From: Acidimicrobiaceae bacterium
GTDB taxonomy: Bacteria > Actinomycetota > Acidimicrobiia > Acidimicrobiales > UBA8592
DNA: 41,172 bases
NCBI GenBank assembly: GCA_002720485.1
Contig: PBIQ01000003.1
Span: 1-41,172 of the forward strand
Direction: 5' to 3'
A program made the position numbers and the translations under genes. Positions 7,708-16,307 of the stretch are shown here, one piece after another; positions within the stretch are counted from its first letter, which is position 1, and each line of letters opens with the position of its first letter. A model generated the notes under the pieces. That model did no database searches. It was not told where the DNA came from and saw only the letters and a program-made list of their open reading frames with translations.

Positions 7708-8871
7708 ATGGAACTATCTGACCTTTCCGAAATTGAATCAAAGGTATTGAACCAACTTCAAGGCGTCGTAGACCCCGAGCTTGGATCGGATATCGTTGAT
7801 TTGGGAATGGTCAAAGGTGTTGTTCATCATGATGATGGGCACGTACTTATCACCGTCGCACTTACAACGTCTGGGTGCCCCCTACGCGCGCAAATCCAAA
7901 GAGATATTCACTCAAAACTTTCTCACATTCAAGAAATTACCAAGATAAAGATTAACTGGACTGAACTTACTCAGGATGAAAAGTCGGATGTTATGGCTCG
8001 TGCCAGATTAAATATTTCGCAAGAAGAAACAGTGACTCAAATTCCCCGAACAGCAAAATCAATTATGATTGCTTCAGGAAAAGGTGGAGTAGGAAAATCT
8101 TCTATCAGTGCCAACATTGCTTCGGGCATTGCCCAACGTGGTTTCACCGTAGGGGTCCTTGACGCTGATATCTGGGGGTTCTCTATTCCACAGATGTTAG
8201 GTCTCTCTGGGAGATTAGAAGGTGACGAGGAGACCAGAAAGATAAAGCCTGTTGAAAGAAAATCTGGAGCTGGGGTTCTAAAAATTATCTCAATGGGATT
8301 TCTAATCGATGAGGAGTCATCTTCTTTAAATTGGCGTGGTCTAATCCTTAATCGTGCAGTCCGCCACTTTCTCGAAGACGTGGAATGGGGGCACCTTGAT
8401 TATCTAATCATTGATATGCCTCCGGGAACAGGCGATGTCCAAATGGGATTAGCAAAAATGCTGCCTCGTTCTGACATGATTGTTGTTACTACACCATCAA
8501 AGACTGTTCAGAATGTGGCTGCGAGAGTAGCAAATATGGCGAGAAGCTACTATCTCCGTATTGCTGGAGTGATTGAAAATATGTCCTACTTCGTTAACAA
8601 TGATGGGGAGAAATACTTTATCTTTGGCCAGGGTGGAGGAAAAGAGCTCGCAGGTGAATTGGGTGTTCCTCTTCTAGGTTCAGTTCCCATCGACGAGAAC
8701 GTGAGTAAGGGATCTGATCAAGGGAATCCAGTGATTCTGGGTGATGGACAGGCCTCAGTAGCACTCAATGACATCGTTGACGTAATTATCAACGACGCTG
8801 TTCCTTTGAACAAGATTACTGACTGTTCTGCATATATTGAGCAAGAAACTGCTGTTGAACTAAATAGATAG
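7708..8871 (+). CDS. mrp: Mrp/ApbC-family Fe-S carrier ATPase
   Basis: This 387-residue protein combines an N-terminal MIP18/DUF59 domain (about 1-90, with VVDPELGSDIVDLGMV and TTSGCPLR) and a MinD-like P-loop ATPase (deviant Walker A GKGGVGKSS at 124-132; DADIWGFSIP; IDMPPGTGDVQMG). Family members load or carry Fe-S clusters. The CxxC of classical ApbC/Nbp35 that normally follows VIENMS is absent: the sequence reads VIENMSYFVNNDGEKYFIFG. I recall actinobacterial Mrp proteins that also lack it. The single Cys in TSGCPL of the MIP18 domain is present. The gene is paired divergently with the A-type carrier gene. Confidence 0.9.
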   Translation: MELSDLSEIESKVLNQLQGVVDPELGSDIVDLGMVKGVVHHDDGHVLITVALTTSGCPLRAQIQRDIHSKLSHIQEITKIKINWTELTQDEKSDVMARARLNISQEETVTQIPRTAKSIMIASGKGGVGKSSISANIASGIAQRGFTVGVLDADIWGFSIPQMLGLSGRLEGDEETRKIKPVERKSGAGVLKIISMGFLIDEESSSLNWRGLILNRAVRHFLEDVEWGHLDYLIIDMPPGTGDVQMGLAKMLPRSDMIVVTTPSKTVQNVAARVANMARSYYLRIAGVIENMSYFVNNDGEKYFIFGQGGGKELAGELGVPLLGSVPIDENVSKGSDQGNPVILGDGQASVALNDIVDVIINDAVPLNKITDCSAYIEQETAVELNR

Positions 8872-8888
8872 AAACTCGAAGGGTCGGT

Positions 8889-9725
8889 CTATCGAACCTT
8901 CCATCCAGATTTGAGCTGTTTCACCGTCTTCTCGGATGCTAGTTTTTCAAGATGTACTTCTACGTTGCTGATGAGAAGATCGATTTCTGTGGGGTCATCA
9001 ATCTTCGAGAATTGAGATGCAACTACTTCCTCCGATGATGTAGCACCTTCTTTAAGTGCTTTAACGATCAAATCATCAGTTGCTGAGTATCGTTCCAATG
9101 TCGCAGTAATAGCTGCCTTAGGATCTTCAACCACATGGCCGAAGGCTGGGGCGATTCTTCGAAGGCGCATTTTTGCAGCTTTATTGATGCTCTCTAGAGC
9201 TATCGTAAGGTCTGCTTGCCCAGATACTAATGGGACTGACCATTCTTCAGCGATTAATTGGCCGCACAACAGTGTTCTTTCCTCTTCTAATAAAAAGGTC
9301 CGGTGATCTGTTGTAGGTCCACCCATTTCATGGGCAGTGAGTCGAAATTCAGTTCCGAGGATTGTGTTTCCGTCTTTAGGATCAAACCATTCAGCTCCTG
9401 TCCGATCCATCATTGCTTCAACACCACCAGCGTGAGCGGGGTCAGAGCATGTTGTGGTAACCCATCGGATTCGGTCACCACCACAGCCGACAACTGAGTC
9501 CAAGTGAGCACTATTTTCTGGGCCGGGATCAATCACAACTATTTCATCAATACCAACAAGGTAGGTGTTTGTCCCATATGAGGTTCGCGGACTTGGATTC
9601 AACCCAAGTATTCGACGGACAAGTGGACTTAACGCTCTAGCCACCCCAGGAACAATAGGCTCAGGGCCTAATTCTTCTTCTTCTTCTTCTTCATCTTCTC
9701 GTATGGCTTTACTATTCTTTCCCAT
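8889..9725 (-). CDS. Metallo-beta-lactamase-fold protein with degenerate metal site
   Basis: This 278-residue protein starts with a low-complexity acidic run (EEEEEEE at about 12-18). It then follows the metallo-beta-lactamase fold: SYGTNTYLVG, VVIDPGPENSAHLDSV, and a C-terminal winged-helix-like tail as in LACTB2-type hydrolases. The HxHxDH motif is replaced by TTCSDPAH (91-98), the TGD-type Asp becomes LCGQ (Q156), while a DH (140-141) and FGH remain. Hydrolase activity with two zinc ions is therefore doubtful. The start at 9725 is fixed by the FxsA stop one base upstream and a GGAG within the end of fxsA. The two genes are probably co-transcribed. Function unknown. Confidence 0.75.
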   Translation of the reverse strand: MGKNSKAIREDEEEEEEELGPEPIVPGVARALSPLVRRILGLNPSPRTSYGTNTYLVGIDEIVVIDPGPENSAHLDSVVGCGGDRIRWVTTTCSDPAHAGGVEAMMDRTGAEWFDPKDGNTILGTEFRLTAHEMGGPTTDHRTFLLEEERTLLCGQLIAEEWSVPLVSGQADLTIALESINKAAKMRLRRIAPAFGHVVEDPKAAITATLERYSATDDLIVKALKEGATSSEEVVASQFSKIDDPTEIDLLISNVEVHLEKLASEKTVKQLKSGWKVR

Positions 9726-9726
9726 A

Positions 9727-10242
9727 TCAGTTCTCCAGTGAAGGGGGATCACGAAGGTCATCGTCTTCTCTACGTAGATCGACGATGTCAATATCACTGT
9801 TTCCCATATGGAAGAATGAACCGCGATTGAAATTGAACGTACTTTGGTCCGTGTTCGACCCGGGTGCACTGAACGGTTGGTTGACTATTCTCCTGAAAAA
9901 AAGTCGGCGTATTATTGGACGAGTTAATGGGAAGAGGAGAAGTAATCCGATTACATCTGTAATGAAACCTGGGGTAAGCATAAGAACACCAGCGATAAGA
10001 ATTAAGCCCCCATCTAATAATTCCTTATTTGGAATCTGCCCTTGAACAAGCTGAAATTGTATTTTTCTGATAACTCCCATGCCTTCAGATTTCACCAACC
10101 AAGCACCGAGAATACTCACGATCAGAAGAAGGGCAATAGTTTCAAGGATTCCGGTTCTCTGCGCGACTTCGACAATTACTAGGATCTCGGCCAAAGGAAC
10201 CGCAAGGAATAAGAGAAGCAGCAGAAAAAACATCCCTTCCAT
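9727..10242 (-). CDS. fxsA: FxsA family membrane protein
   Basis: This 171-residue inner-membrane protein matches the FxsA family: LAVPLAEILVIVEVAQRTG, then LLLIVSILGAWLVKSEGMG with the typical conserved Gly-rich turn, GQIPNKELLDGGLILIAGVLMLTPGFITDVIGLLLLFP, and a basic RRLFFRR stretch. There are about three to four membrane segments followed by an acidic hydrophilic tail. In E. coli FxsA is linked to exclusion of phage T7 by F plasmid; its normal role is not well defined. It ends one base before the start of the degenerate beta-lactamase-fold gene. Confidence 0.88.
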   Translation of the reverse strand: MEGMFFLLLLLFLAVPLAEILVIVEVAQRTGILETIALLLIVSILGAWLVKSEGMGVIRKIQFQLVQGQIPNKELLDGGLILIAGVLMLTPGFITDVIGLLLLFPLTRPIIRRLFFRRIVNQPFSAPGSNTDQSTFNFNRGSFFHMGNSDIDIVDLRREDDDLRDPPSLEN

Positions 10243-10354
10243 TCTACGACCTGAACTGTCTGCTTTGACTTTTGAGAGAGACTCTAAAGAAAAAAAAGCA
10301 AAACCAATTGGAATCCTTGATGGATCAGGGAGTAATCAGTTCTAGAGTCAAAGT

Positions 10355-11614
10355 ATGGAAAAGAAGCCTCCTTCCGTAAATGACTTGGCATTATCTATGC
10401 AAAATTCAGGAATTCCGCACGAGCTGTTAGTCAAAGAAGCGCGGCTAGCTATCGCTGAAGGTGACTGGGAAAGTATGGAAGAGCGCGTGGAACGTCTTCA
10501 ACGTTCATTTATTCAACCGGTTGTAAATGCAACTGGGGTGCTTCTTCATACGAACCTTGGAAGAGCTTCCTGGGGAATTCCCCAATCACATTTCTCTTCG
10601 AATATCGAATTTAACTTAAATGATGGCAATAGAGGTTCTCGACAAACAAGTATTGGAAATCTTTTTGCTCAACTGTGCGGAACTGAATCTGCCATGGTTG
10701 TCAACAATTGTTCATCGGCGGTGCTCCTAGTTCTATCTGCTCTAGCTACCGGTCAAGGGGTTGCGATTTCACGTAGTGAGCTCGTTGAAATAGGTGGTTC
10801 GTTCAGAGTCCCTGAGATACTTGAACTATCAGGAGCATATCTAGTCGAAGTTGGAACGACGAATAAGACACGAGTAGTCGATTATCAAAAAGCCATAGAA
10901 GCCCATCGAAATGTCGCCATGGCTCTGAAGGTGCACCAATCAAACTATAAAATTGTTGGCTTTACAGAGGAAACAACTGTTGAGGAGCTCTCTTCATTAA
11001 ATCTTCCTCTTGTCGCCGATATCGGATCTGGTTTACTGGACTCAAGCTGCCCTTGGTTGAGTACTGGTGCTCCTGAATGGCTTGCTGGAGAGCCAGCGGC
11101 CAAGCAAACCCTGCAAAGCGGAGCAGATCTCGTGACTTTCTCATGTGACAAACTACTTGGAGGTCCACAAGCCGGAATCATCGCTGGGAAGTCTGATTTG
11201 ATTGAAAAGTGTCTTCGGCACCCATTTGCAAGGGTACTTCGGCCGGGAAGCCATACTCTTGTTTCACTTCAGGAGTTAGCATTGCGTTACCTTCATCGAG
11301 ATGGGGACAAAATCCCATTTTGGAGGATGGCATGTTTTCGTGAAGATGAATTACTACTTCGTGCTGAAAATATAAACGCTGGAGAAGTTACTACCATGGA
11401 CTCTGTTCCTGGAGGTGGAACTCTGCCTACAGTTGTTATTCCGTCTATCGGATTAAAACTACCGGGAGACCGAAGTAAGGAATTACGACGCGGTGTTAAT
11501 GGTGGGTTACCGATCATTGCTCGTGTTCAAGATGGAGATACCTATTTAGATTTTCGAACTATCAACCCTGATCACGATGAATTAGTAGCTGCTGCGCTAG
11601 AGAATCTGGGTTAA
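10355..11614 (+). CDS. selA: L-seryl-tRNA(Sec) selenium transferase
   Basis: This PLP enzyme converts seryl-tRNA(Sec) to selenocysteyl-tRNA(Sec) using selenophosphate. The 419-residue protein contains VNATGVLLHTNLGRA (56-71), ADIGSGLLD (221-229) and the PLP lysine in SCDKLLGGPQAG (K266). These identify SelA rather than a general aminotransferase. It is somewhat shorter than the E. coli protein, mainly at the N-terminus. The gene stops three bases before the GTG start of selB, so the two are probably translationally coupled. No selD or tRNA-Sec gene is visible in the window. Confidence 0.93.
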   Translation: MEKKPPSVNDLALSMQNSGIPHELLVKEARLAIAEGDWESMEERVERLQRSFIQPVVNATGVLLHTNLGRASWGIPQSHFSSNIEFNLNDGNRGSRQTSIGNLFAQLCGTESAMVVNNCSSAVLLVLSALATGQGVAISRSELVEIGGSFRVPEILELSGAYLVEVGTTNKTRVVDYQKAIEAHRNVAMALKVHQSNYKIVGFTEETTVEELSSLNLPLVADIGSGLLDSSCPWLSTGAPEWLAGEPAAKQTLQSGADLVTFSCDKLLGGPQAGIIAGKSDLIEKCLRHPFARVLRPGSHTLVSLQELALRYLHRDGDKIPFWRMACFREDELLLRAENINAGEVTTMDSVPGGGTLPTVVIPSIGLKLPGDRSKELRRGVNGGLPIIARVQDGDTYLDFRTINPDHDELVAAALENLG

Positions 11615-11617
11615 TCA

Positions 11618-13345
11618 GTGGCTAATCACGTCGTCTGTACAGCCGGCCATGTAGACCATGGAAAATCTACTCTCATTCATGCTTTAACTGGAACCGATCC
11701 GGATCGTTGGGTTGAGGAAAAAGAACGCGGATTAACCATCGATTTAGGATTTGCCCAGTTCGCACTTCCAAGCGGTAACACCGTTTCCTTTATCGATGTG
11801 CCAGGCCATGAAAGATTTATTAGGAATATGCTGGCAGGTGTAGGAACAGTTGACTCATGTATCTTCGTAATCGCTGCGAATGAAGGGTGGAAGCCCCAAT
11901 CTGAGGAACATTTGCGGATCCTTGATTTACTTGGCGTGTCTTCCGGAATCGTTGTTTTGACGAAAATTGACATAGCTGATCAGGAGTTATGTGACCTTGC
12001 CGAATTGGAAGTTATTGATCATCTGGAAGGGACATTTCTAAGCGCTGCACCAATTGTGCGTGTTGATGCTTTGTCGGGGAAAGGTATGGAGAATCTAGTT
12101 ACTGAAATTGATTCTGTTTTGGGGGCGACCCCATCGAATCCTGACAGTAGGCGGCCACGTTTATGGGTGGATCGAGTTTTTGCTGCAAAAGGGTCAGGAA
12201 CGGTAGTTACTGGTACTTTGGGAGGTGGATCATTTGAGGTAGGGGAAGAACTATTGCTATCTCCTAACAATCAGTATGTTCGAATACGTGCATTGCAATC
12301 ACATCATGAAGAATTAGAGGTTGCTATTCAGGGGGCTAGGGTTGCAGTTAATCTTACGGGGGTAGACCATAATGACCTCAGTAGAGGATCTGTTCTTACC
12401 AGATCCAAGCAGTGGTATCTTACTTCGAAGTTTGATGCTGATCTGTCGGTCCTCAATGCACTCGACCATGATGTTTCGCGTAGAGGAGCCTATCTAGTGT
12501 ATTTGGGATCCGGGGAGTATCCAGCAAAATTACGAGTGCTTGGGCCGAAGAGTATTTCCCCTGGTGGCCAAGGAAAGGTTCGCATATTTATAGAAGATGA
12601 GCTGCCATTGATGTTAGGTGATAGATATATTCTCCGCGATAGCGGACGAGGAGAAACCATTGGAGGTGGGGTAATCCTTGATGCACAGCCGTTACTCAAG
12701 TCGTCTAGCGCTAATCCTGATTCGGACATTAATAGGATTATTTCTGAGCATGGCTGGATTTCGGTAGACCATTTGGAAGCTTTGACTGGTGTGAGGCGAA
12801 CTGCGACTGTTAAAGACTGGATTGTTCATCCCCCACTGGTCGACGAGTTAAAAAGCGAAGTGCTTCAGTTAATCGAGGACGGAGGAGCACTTGGTGTGAA
12901 TCTTTCCGCTCTAAGTCAGAACCAGCGTAATATTGTTGATTTACTTTCAAATGTTCATTTAGAGGGAAACTACGTTAGAAAAGTAGGTGAAGATAGTCTC
13001 GCAGATCACGAATTTCTGACTGAACTAGAAATGAACTTGTTCAGACCACCCGAACCTGTTTCCATAACGCAACCAGAACTTCGAGAGCTAGTACGGAGGG
13101 GATTAGTCATAGAAGAAGGAGGGATCTATTTCTCTCCTAAAGCCATTGAAGAAGCAACGATTGTCCTGACGAGAATGTTTTTAAAGAAAGACCCAGAAGG
13201 CATCACAGTTGGTGAGATTAGGGAAGAATTAAGGACGACGAGAAAATACGTCTTACCTCTATTGGCGCACCTTGATAACTCAGGGATCACCGTCCGAAGA
13301 GGAGATGTTCGGCTCCCTGGAAAACGTATGACAAGTATCGATTGA
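11618..13345 (+). CDS. selB: Selenocysteine-specific elongation factor
   Basis: SelB delivers Sec-tRNA to ribosomes at UGA codons marked by a SECIS element. The 575-residue protein has the GTPase motifs GHVDHGKSTL (8-17), DVPGHERFI, and TKID, two further beta-barrel domains including GSGTVVTGTLGGG, and a C-terminal region with winged-helix repeats ending in ITVGEIREELRTTRKYVLPLLAHLD, the SECIS-binding end of SelB. The GTG start follows selA by three bases. The dedicated C-terminal domains separate it from EF-Tu. It is slightly shorter than the E. coli protein, within the family range. Confidence 0.94.
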   Translation: MANHVVCTAGHVDHGKSTLIHALTGTDPDRWVEEKERGLTIDLGFAQFALPSGNTVSFIDVPGHERFIRNMLAGVGTVDSCIFVIAANEGWKPQSEEHLRILDLLGVSSGIVVLTKIDIADQELCDLAELEVIDHLEGTFLSAAPIVRVDALSGKGMENLVTEIDSVLGATPSNPDSRRPRLWVDRVFAAKGSGTVVTGTLGGGSFEVGEELLLSPNNQYVRIRALQSHHEELEVAIQGARVAVNLTGVDHNDLSRGSVLTRSKQWYLTSKFDADLSVLNALDHDVSRRGAYLVYLGSGEYPAKLRVLGPKSISPGGQGKVRIFIEDELPLMLGDRYILRDSGRGETIGGGVILDAQPLLKSSSANPDSDINRIISEHGWISVDHLEALTGVRRTATVKDWIVHPPLVDELKSEVLQLIEDGGALGVNLSALSQNQRNIVDLLSNVHLEGNYVRKVGEDSLADHEFLTELEMNLFRPPEPVSITQPELRELVRRGLVIEEGGIYFSPKAIEEATIVLTRMFLKKDPEGITVGEIREELRTTRKYVLPLLAHLDNSGITVRRGDVRLPGKRMTSID

Positions 13346-13359
13346 AGTCGTTTGTGTAT

Positions 13360-13389
13360 TAGCTCTACCATAGAGCTATGTTTAAACAT
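13360..13389. repeat. Two abutting palindromes between selB and deoD
   Basis: TAGCTCTA-CCA-TAGAGCTA (13360-13378) is a perfect 8-bp inverted repeat with a 3-base spacer. It runs into a second perfect 12-base palindrome, ATGTTTAAACAT (13378-13389). They lie 14 bases after the selB stop and 22 bases before the deoD start. They could be an operator for deoD or a hairpin at the selB mRNA end. There is no T run for an intrinsic terminator. Confidence 0.55.
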
Positions 13390-13411
13390 CGAATCAGAAT
13401 AAGGGACCGTC

Positions 13412-14137
13412 ATGGATAATGGACCAACCCCTCACCTTGAGGGACAAAGAGGAGATTACGCCCCTATCGTCCTTGTTCCTGGGGACCCAAAGCGAGCAAG
13501 ATTTATAGCAGAAAACTATCTGGGTGAAGTTCAGCAGGTAAATAGTGTGCGAGGGGCAGATGGTTTTACAGGAATTTTTAATGGTGTTCCGATTTCGGTT
13601 CAAGCAGTTGGGATGGGAGTCCCATCTGCGGCGATTTACTATACGGAATTGATCAGATTTTATGGAGTGCAGACACTTATTCGGGTTGGTAGCTGTGGAG
13701 GCCTATCGGAGTCTGTGAGGTTGGGCGACATCATCTGTGCTACAGGTGCGGGAACTGATTCTGCTGCAATTTCCACTTTAAATAACGGTCTTACTCTGCC
13801 TTCAGTTCCAAATTGGGATCTATTGTCGTCAGCTATGCGCGTCGCTGAGCAAAAGCAGATCCCGATTGTAGCTGGGCCAGTTTTCACCTCTGATCTCTTT
13901 TACGGTCCTAGTACAGAAATATTTGAAGACCTCGGAGCGAGAGGAATCTTAGGAGTTGAGATGGAGGTTGCTGGGCTTTTCACTATTGCTGCCCTGGAGG
14001 GTGCGAAAGCGTTGGCGCTACTCACAGTGAGCGACGATATTGTCAGAAATGAAGTTATGAGTTCAGCTGATAGAGAAAATACTTTTGATGAGATGATTAC
14101 AGTCGCCCTTGAGGTTGCTTCGAATCAGGTGGGCTAG
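13412..14137 (+). CDS. deoD: Purine-nucleoside phosphorylase, hexameric type
   Basis: This enzyme splits purine (deoxy)nucleosides with phosphate, releasing the base and (deoxy)ribose 1-phosphate for salvage. The 241-residue protein has VLVPGDPKRARFIAENYL near the N-terminus, GMGVPSAAIYYTELIRFYGV, IRVGSCGGLS, the substrate-binding GVEMEVAGLFTIAAL, and the catalytic Asp in TVSDDIV. These match the DeoD (PNP/UDP phosphorylase superfamily) pattern. It follows selB by 66 bp and may be transcribed separately, given the palindromes between them. The related uridine phosphorylase is an alternative, but the SDDIVR stretch favours DeoD. Confidence 0.92.
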   Translation: MDNGPTPHLEGQRGDYAPIVLVPGDPKRARFIAENYLGEVQQVNSVRGADGFTGIFNGVPISVQAVGMGVPSAAIYYTELIRFYGVQTLIRVGSCGGLSESVRLGDIICATGAGTDSAAISTLNNGLTLPSVPNWDLLSSAMRVAEQKQIPIVAGPVFTSDLFYGPSTEIFEDLGARGILGVEMEVAGLFTIAALEGAKALALLTVSDDIVRNEVMSSADRENTFDEMITVALEVASNQVG

Positions 14138-14141
14138 CTAT

Positions 14142-14411
14142 CTAGTTCAAAGTTTTTTCAGGAAGAAGGGATTTGCGCTCCATTTCGTTGAGACCTCCCC
14201 ATATTCCATGCTGTTCTCGGATCTTAAGAGCATACGCGAGACAATCCGTCCGTACGCTGCATGAATTGCATATCGACTTAGCTCGACGTTCTCGTGCCCT
14301 TTTGGCATCTTTACGTTCAAAATGTGGAGGTGGAAAGAAGACGTGAATTTGTGGGCCTCGACAAGCTGCCCTGTATTGCCAAGCTGAATCGTCAATTAGC
14401 GCACTCAACAT
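14142..14411 (-). CDS. WhiB family Fe-S transcriptional regulator
   Basis: This 89-residue protein carries the WhiB signature: four cysteines (C17, C48, C51, C57; CxxC then Cx5C), which bind a [4Fe-4S] cluster, the GIWGGLNE turn at 69-76, and a basic segment RKDAKRARERRAKS. WhiB proteins are restricted to Actinobacteria and their phages and bind sigma factor region 4. A strong AAGGGGG site lies directly before the ATG at 14411, which fixes the start over upstream alternatives. The gene converges on deoD with only four bases between the stop codons. The specific Wbl class is not certain. Confidence 0.93.
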   Translation of the reverse strand: MLSALIDDSAWQYRAACRGPQIHVFFPPPHFERKDAKRARERRAKSICNSCSVRTDCLAYALKIREQHGIWGGLNEMERKSLLPEKTLN

Positions 14412-14427
14412 TACCCCCTTTAACCGG

Positions 14428-14457
14428 AACCTAGTCAGCGTTCGTAGTCTGTGGCAA
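14428..14457 (-). promoter_or_regulatory. Candidate promoter of the whiB-type gene
   Basis: On the minus strand TTGCCA and TAGGTT are separated by 18 bases, resembling -35 and -10 boxes, and sit about 17 bases before the start codon of the WhiB-type gene. The -10 match is four of six, so this is only a candidate. Confidence 0.3.
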
Positions 14458-14620
14458 GAAAAAAATGGATATTTCATGAAAAAACTTCAGAAAAAGAGAA
14501 AAAGATGTCTTTTTTGACTCCTACCAGCCTATTCAGTGATATGACTGCATGATCTTGGATTACTAGAAGAAACATAAAGTACGTTAAGCTCAGGTCGTTT
14601 ATTAGAAATAACGGGATGCC

Positions 14621-15811
14621 TTACGTCAGTGTTTCATTTCCTGACATGACTATTTTTGTAGTGGCAAATCGGCCACGAATCATTATCGGCATTCCTCTGA
14701 ACATCAGAATGAATACACCTACGATCCCTGTTGTCATCGGAATCCATGACATCTGAACGCTTGTCTCGGGGTAGAGAAAAACCGTTCCGAAAATAAATGC
14801 TACCTCCCCGATAAATGTCCAAAAACGAGGTATGACAGTTTGTATATCAACTGCAAAAGCAACCATCGAAATGAGTATCAAAACTAATGCCCATAGTCGT
14901 ATAGGTAATGCAGCTAAACCATAACTTCCGAGCGCTAAGACTACTGCTCCAATAGCCCCAGCGATACCTACCCCGATAGAGAAGAATTCAAACAAAAGGA
15001 GAATAAGGCCAGAGATCAATAGTAGGTATGCAACCGGCGGACTTGCAATCGTATGCATAAGCTGATCTAACAGTGAAAGTCCACGGATCTTTGTCTGTGT
15101 TAATGGCGAGAGGCGAGGGCCTTGTTCGGTTTCAATGACTTCAGAAATGAAACTATCTCTAGAAACAAGAAAGTCTCCCAGCGTTGGATTTGCGCAGCGA
15201 GCTAGCTGCTGCTCAGGTGTTAGAGCATTTCCTAATTCGTCTACTTCGACTTTTTCACATTCTACAATTCCCCTCTCAATTGCCTGTTCCCAATTGAGTG
15301 TCGCTGACTGCAGAAGTTCGTGATTTTCTCCCCAGATCTTTCCAAATGTGCTGGAGTCAAGTACCTGGTCGCCTGTGTTTCCAACACTTGATCCTATGGA
15401 AACGCCAATAGAATCAGCGACGCTAATAAGTTGAGCGACTTTCCCATGCGCTGATGATCCTGAGGGTCCGATCCAAATATCTATTGGTACAGAAGAATTT
15501 ACAATTTGTTGCGCTATCTGGTTTAATTCAGCATCTGATATCACTGCCTGCTTGGAATTGACTTGCAAAATGAGGGCGCGCGCACCATTTACTTGAACTT
15601 CATCAAGAGCTTTGGATAGGACATCTGACAGTACTTCATCTAACAGGCCGCTCACTTCAAAAACTTCTACAAAACCTGTATTTTCCGGCTGCGAGTCTTG
15701 GGCATTCGCATGAGAAAGATACATCGAAGAAAACAACGAAAAGCATAGGAGTGTCACTGCTATCCAGCTAATTGGACGGCGTTGAGCTGTGAATATCCGG
15801 GGGGAGGTCAT
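14621..15811 (-). CDS. NfeD-like membrane protein with degenerate protease domain
   Basis: This 396-residue protein has a signal peptide (about 1-37, ending in SHANAQ), a ClpP/crotonase-like extracytoplasmic domain (about 45-210), and about four to five membrane segments (about 250-375). The order matches long NfeD proteins. The usual catalytic serine context (ASAGT after a Gly/Pro-rich loop) reads GPSGSSAHGK, so protease activity is doubtful. The chain ends 20 residues after the last membrane segment, without the C-terminal OB-fold of typical NfeD; I found no obvious continuation past the stop. It follows the STAS gene by 10 bases and is probably in its operon. Confidence 0.7.
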   Translation of the reverse strand: MTSPRIFTAQRRPISWIAVTLLCFSLFSSMYLSHANAQDSQPENTGFVEVFEVSGLLDEVLSDVLSKALDEVQVNGARALILQVNSKQAVISDAELNQIAQQIVNSSVPIDIWIGPSGSSAHGKVAQLISVADSIGVSIGSSVGNTGDQVLDSSTFGKIWGENHELLQSATLNWEQAIERGIVECEKVEVDELGNALTPEQQLARCANPTLGDFLVSRDSFISEVIETEQGPRLSPLTQTKIRGLSLLDQLMHTIASPPVAYLLLISGLILLLFEFFSIGVGIAGAIGAVVLALGSYGLAALPIRLWALVLILISMVAFAVDIQTVIPRFWTFIGEVAFIFGTVFLYPETSVQMSWIPMTTGIVGVFILMFRGMPIMIRGRFATTKIVMSGNETLT

Positions 15812-15821
15812 TTTTTATAGC

Positions 15822-16169
15822 TTATTCCTGCTCGGTTCTACCCAAAGCTTCCATAGCTTCCTCGATCGTTTCTGTAACTTTGACGATTTGATCGAATCCT
15901 GTTGTCCGGAGTAGTCCCATGAGCGAAGCTCTTCCGCAGGAAACTACCACAACACCATCATTTTCGCCTGCTTTCCGGATGGCACCGATAAGTGCTCCTA
16001 ATCCTGCAGAATCCATAAATGGAACTTCGCTAAGATCAATAAGTAATTGAGAGACAGACACAAGATCTGCGAGCGCTTCTCTAAATGAGTCGACTGTATA
16101 CGAATCTATTTCTCCAGCTGGACGACAAATACTGAAATCTCCGTCGCCTTCCACATGAATATCTAGCAT
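15822..16169 (-). CDS. STAS-domain anti-sigma factor antagonist
   Basis: This 115-residue protein consists of a single STAS domain. It has the SpoIIAA-type motif FMDSAGLGALIGAIR with the phosphorylatable Ser at position 54, and RPAGEIDSYTVDSFREAL near the N-terminus. Such proteins bind an anti-sigma kinase and are switched by phosphorylation. A strong GGAGGAACT before the ATG at 16169 decides the start over an upstream in-frame codon. It begins 138 bp from a divergently oriented lone receiver gene and is followed by the NfeD-like gene. No anti-sigma kinase or PP2C phosphatase is next to it. Confidence 0.9.
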   Translation of the reverse strand: MLDIHVEGDGDFSICRPAGEIDSYTVDSFREALADLVSVSQLLIDLSEVPFMDSAGLGALIGAIRKAGENDGVVVVSCGRASLMGLLRTTGFDQIVKVTETIEEAMEALGRTEQE

Positions 16170-16307
16170 AGTTCCTCCACAAAGATCCCTTAGGCGCGGA
16201 TGATACTCGCATTTACGCAAGAAGACACAAGAAAAGAAAGATAATTGATTAGGAAAAGGGTTAAGGAAAATATGGAGACAAGAGTTATGTCAGAGTAGTC
16301 TTCCAGT

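Noticed and set aside
9674-9695. GAA/TTC-rich run that looks like a microsatellite
   Set aside because: It encodes the Glu run at the N-terminus of the beta-lactamase-fold protein and is too short and imperfect to call a separate repeat.
13346-13411. Possible tRNA-Sec or SECIS element after selB
   Set aside because: The palindromes there do not form a cloverleaf and there is no UGA-containing coding frame for a SECIS to serve.
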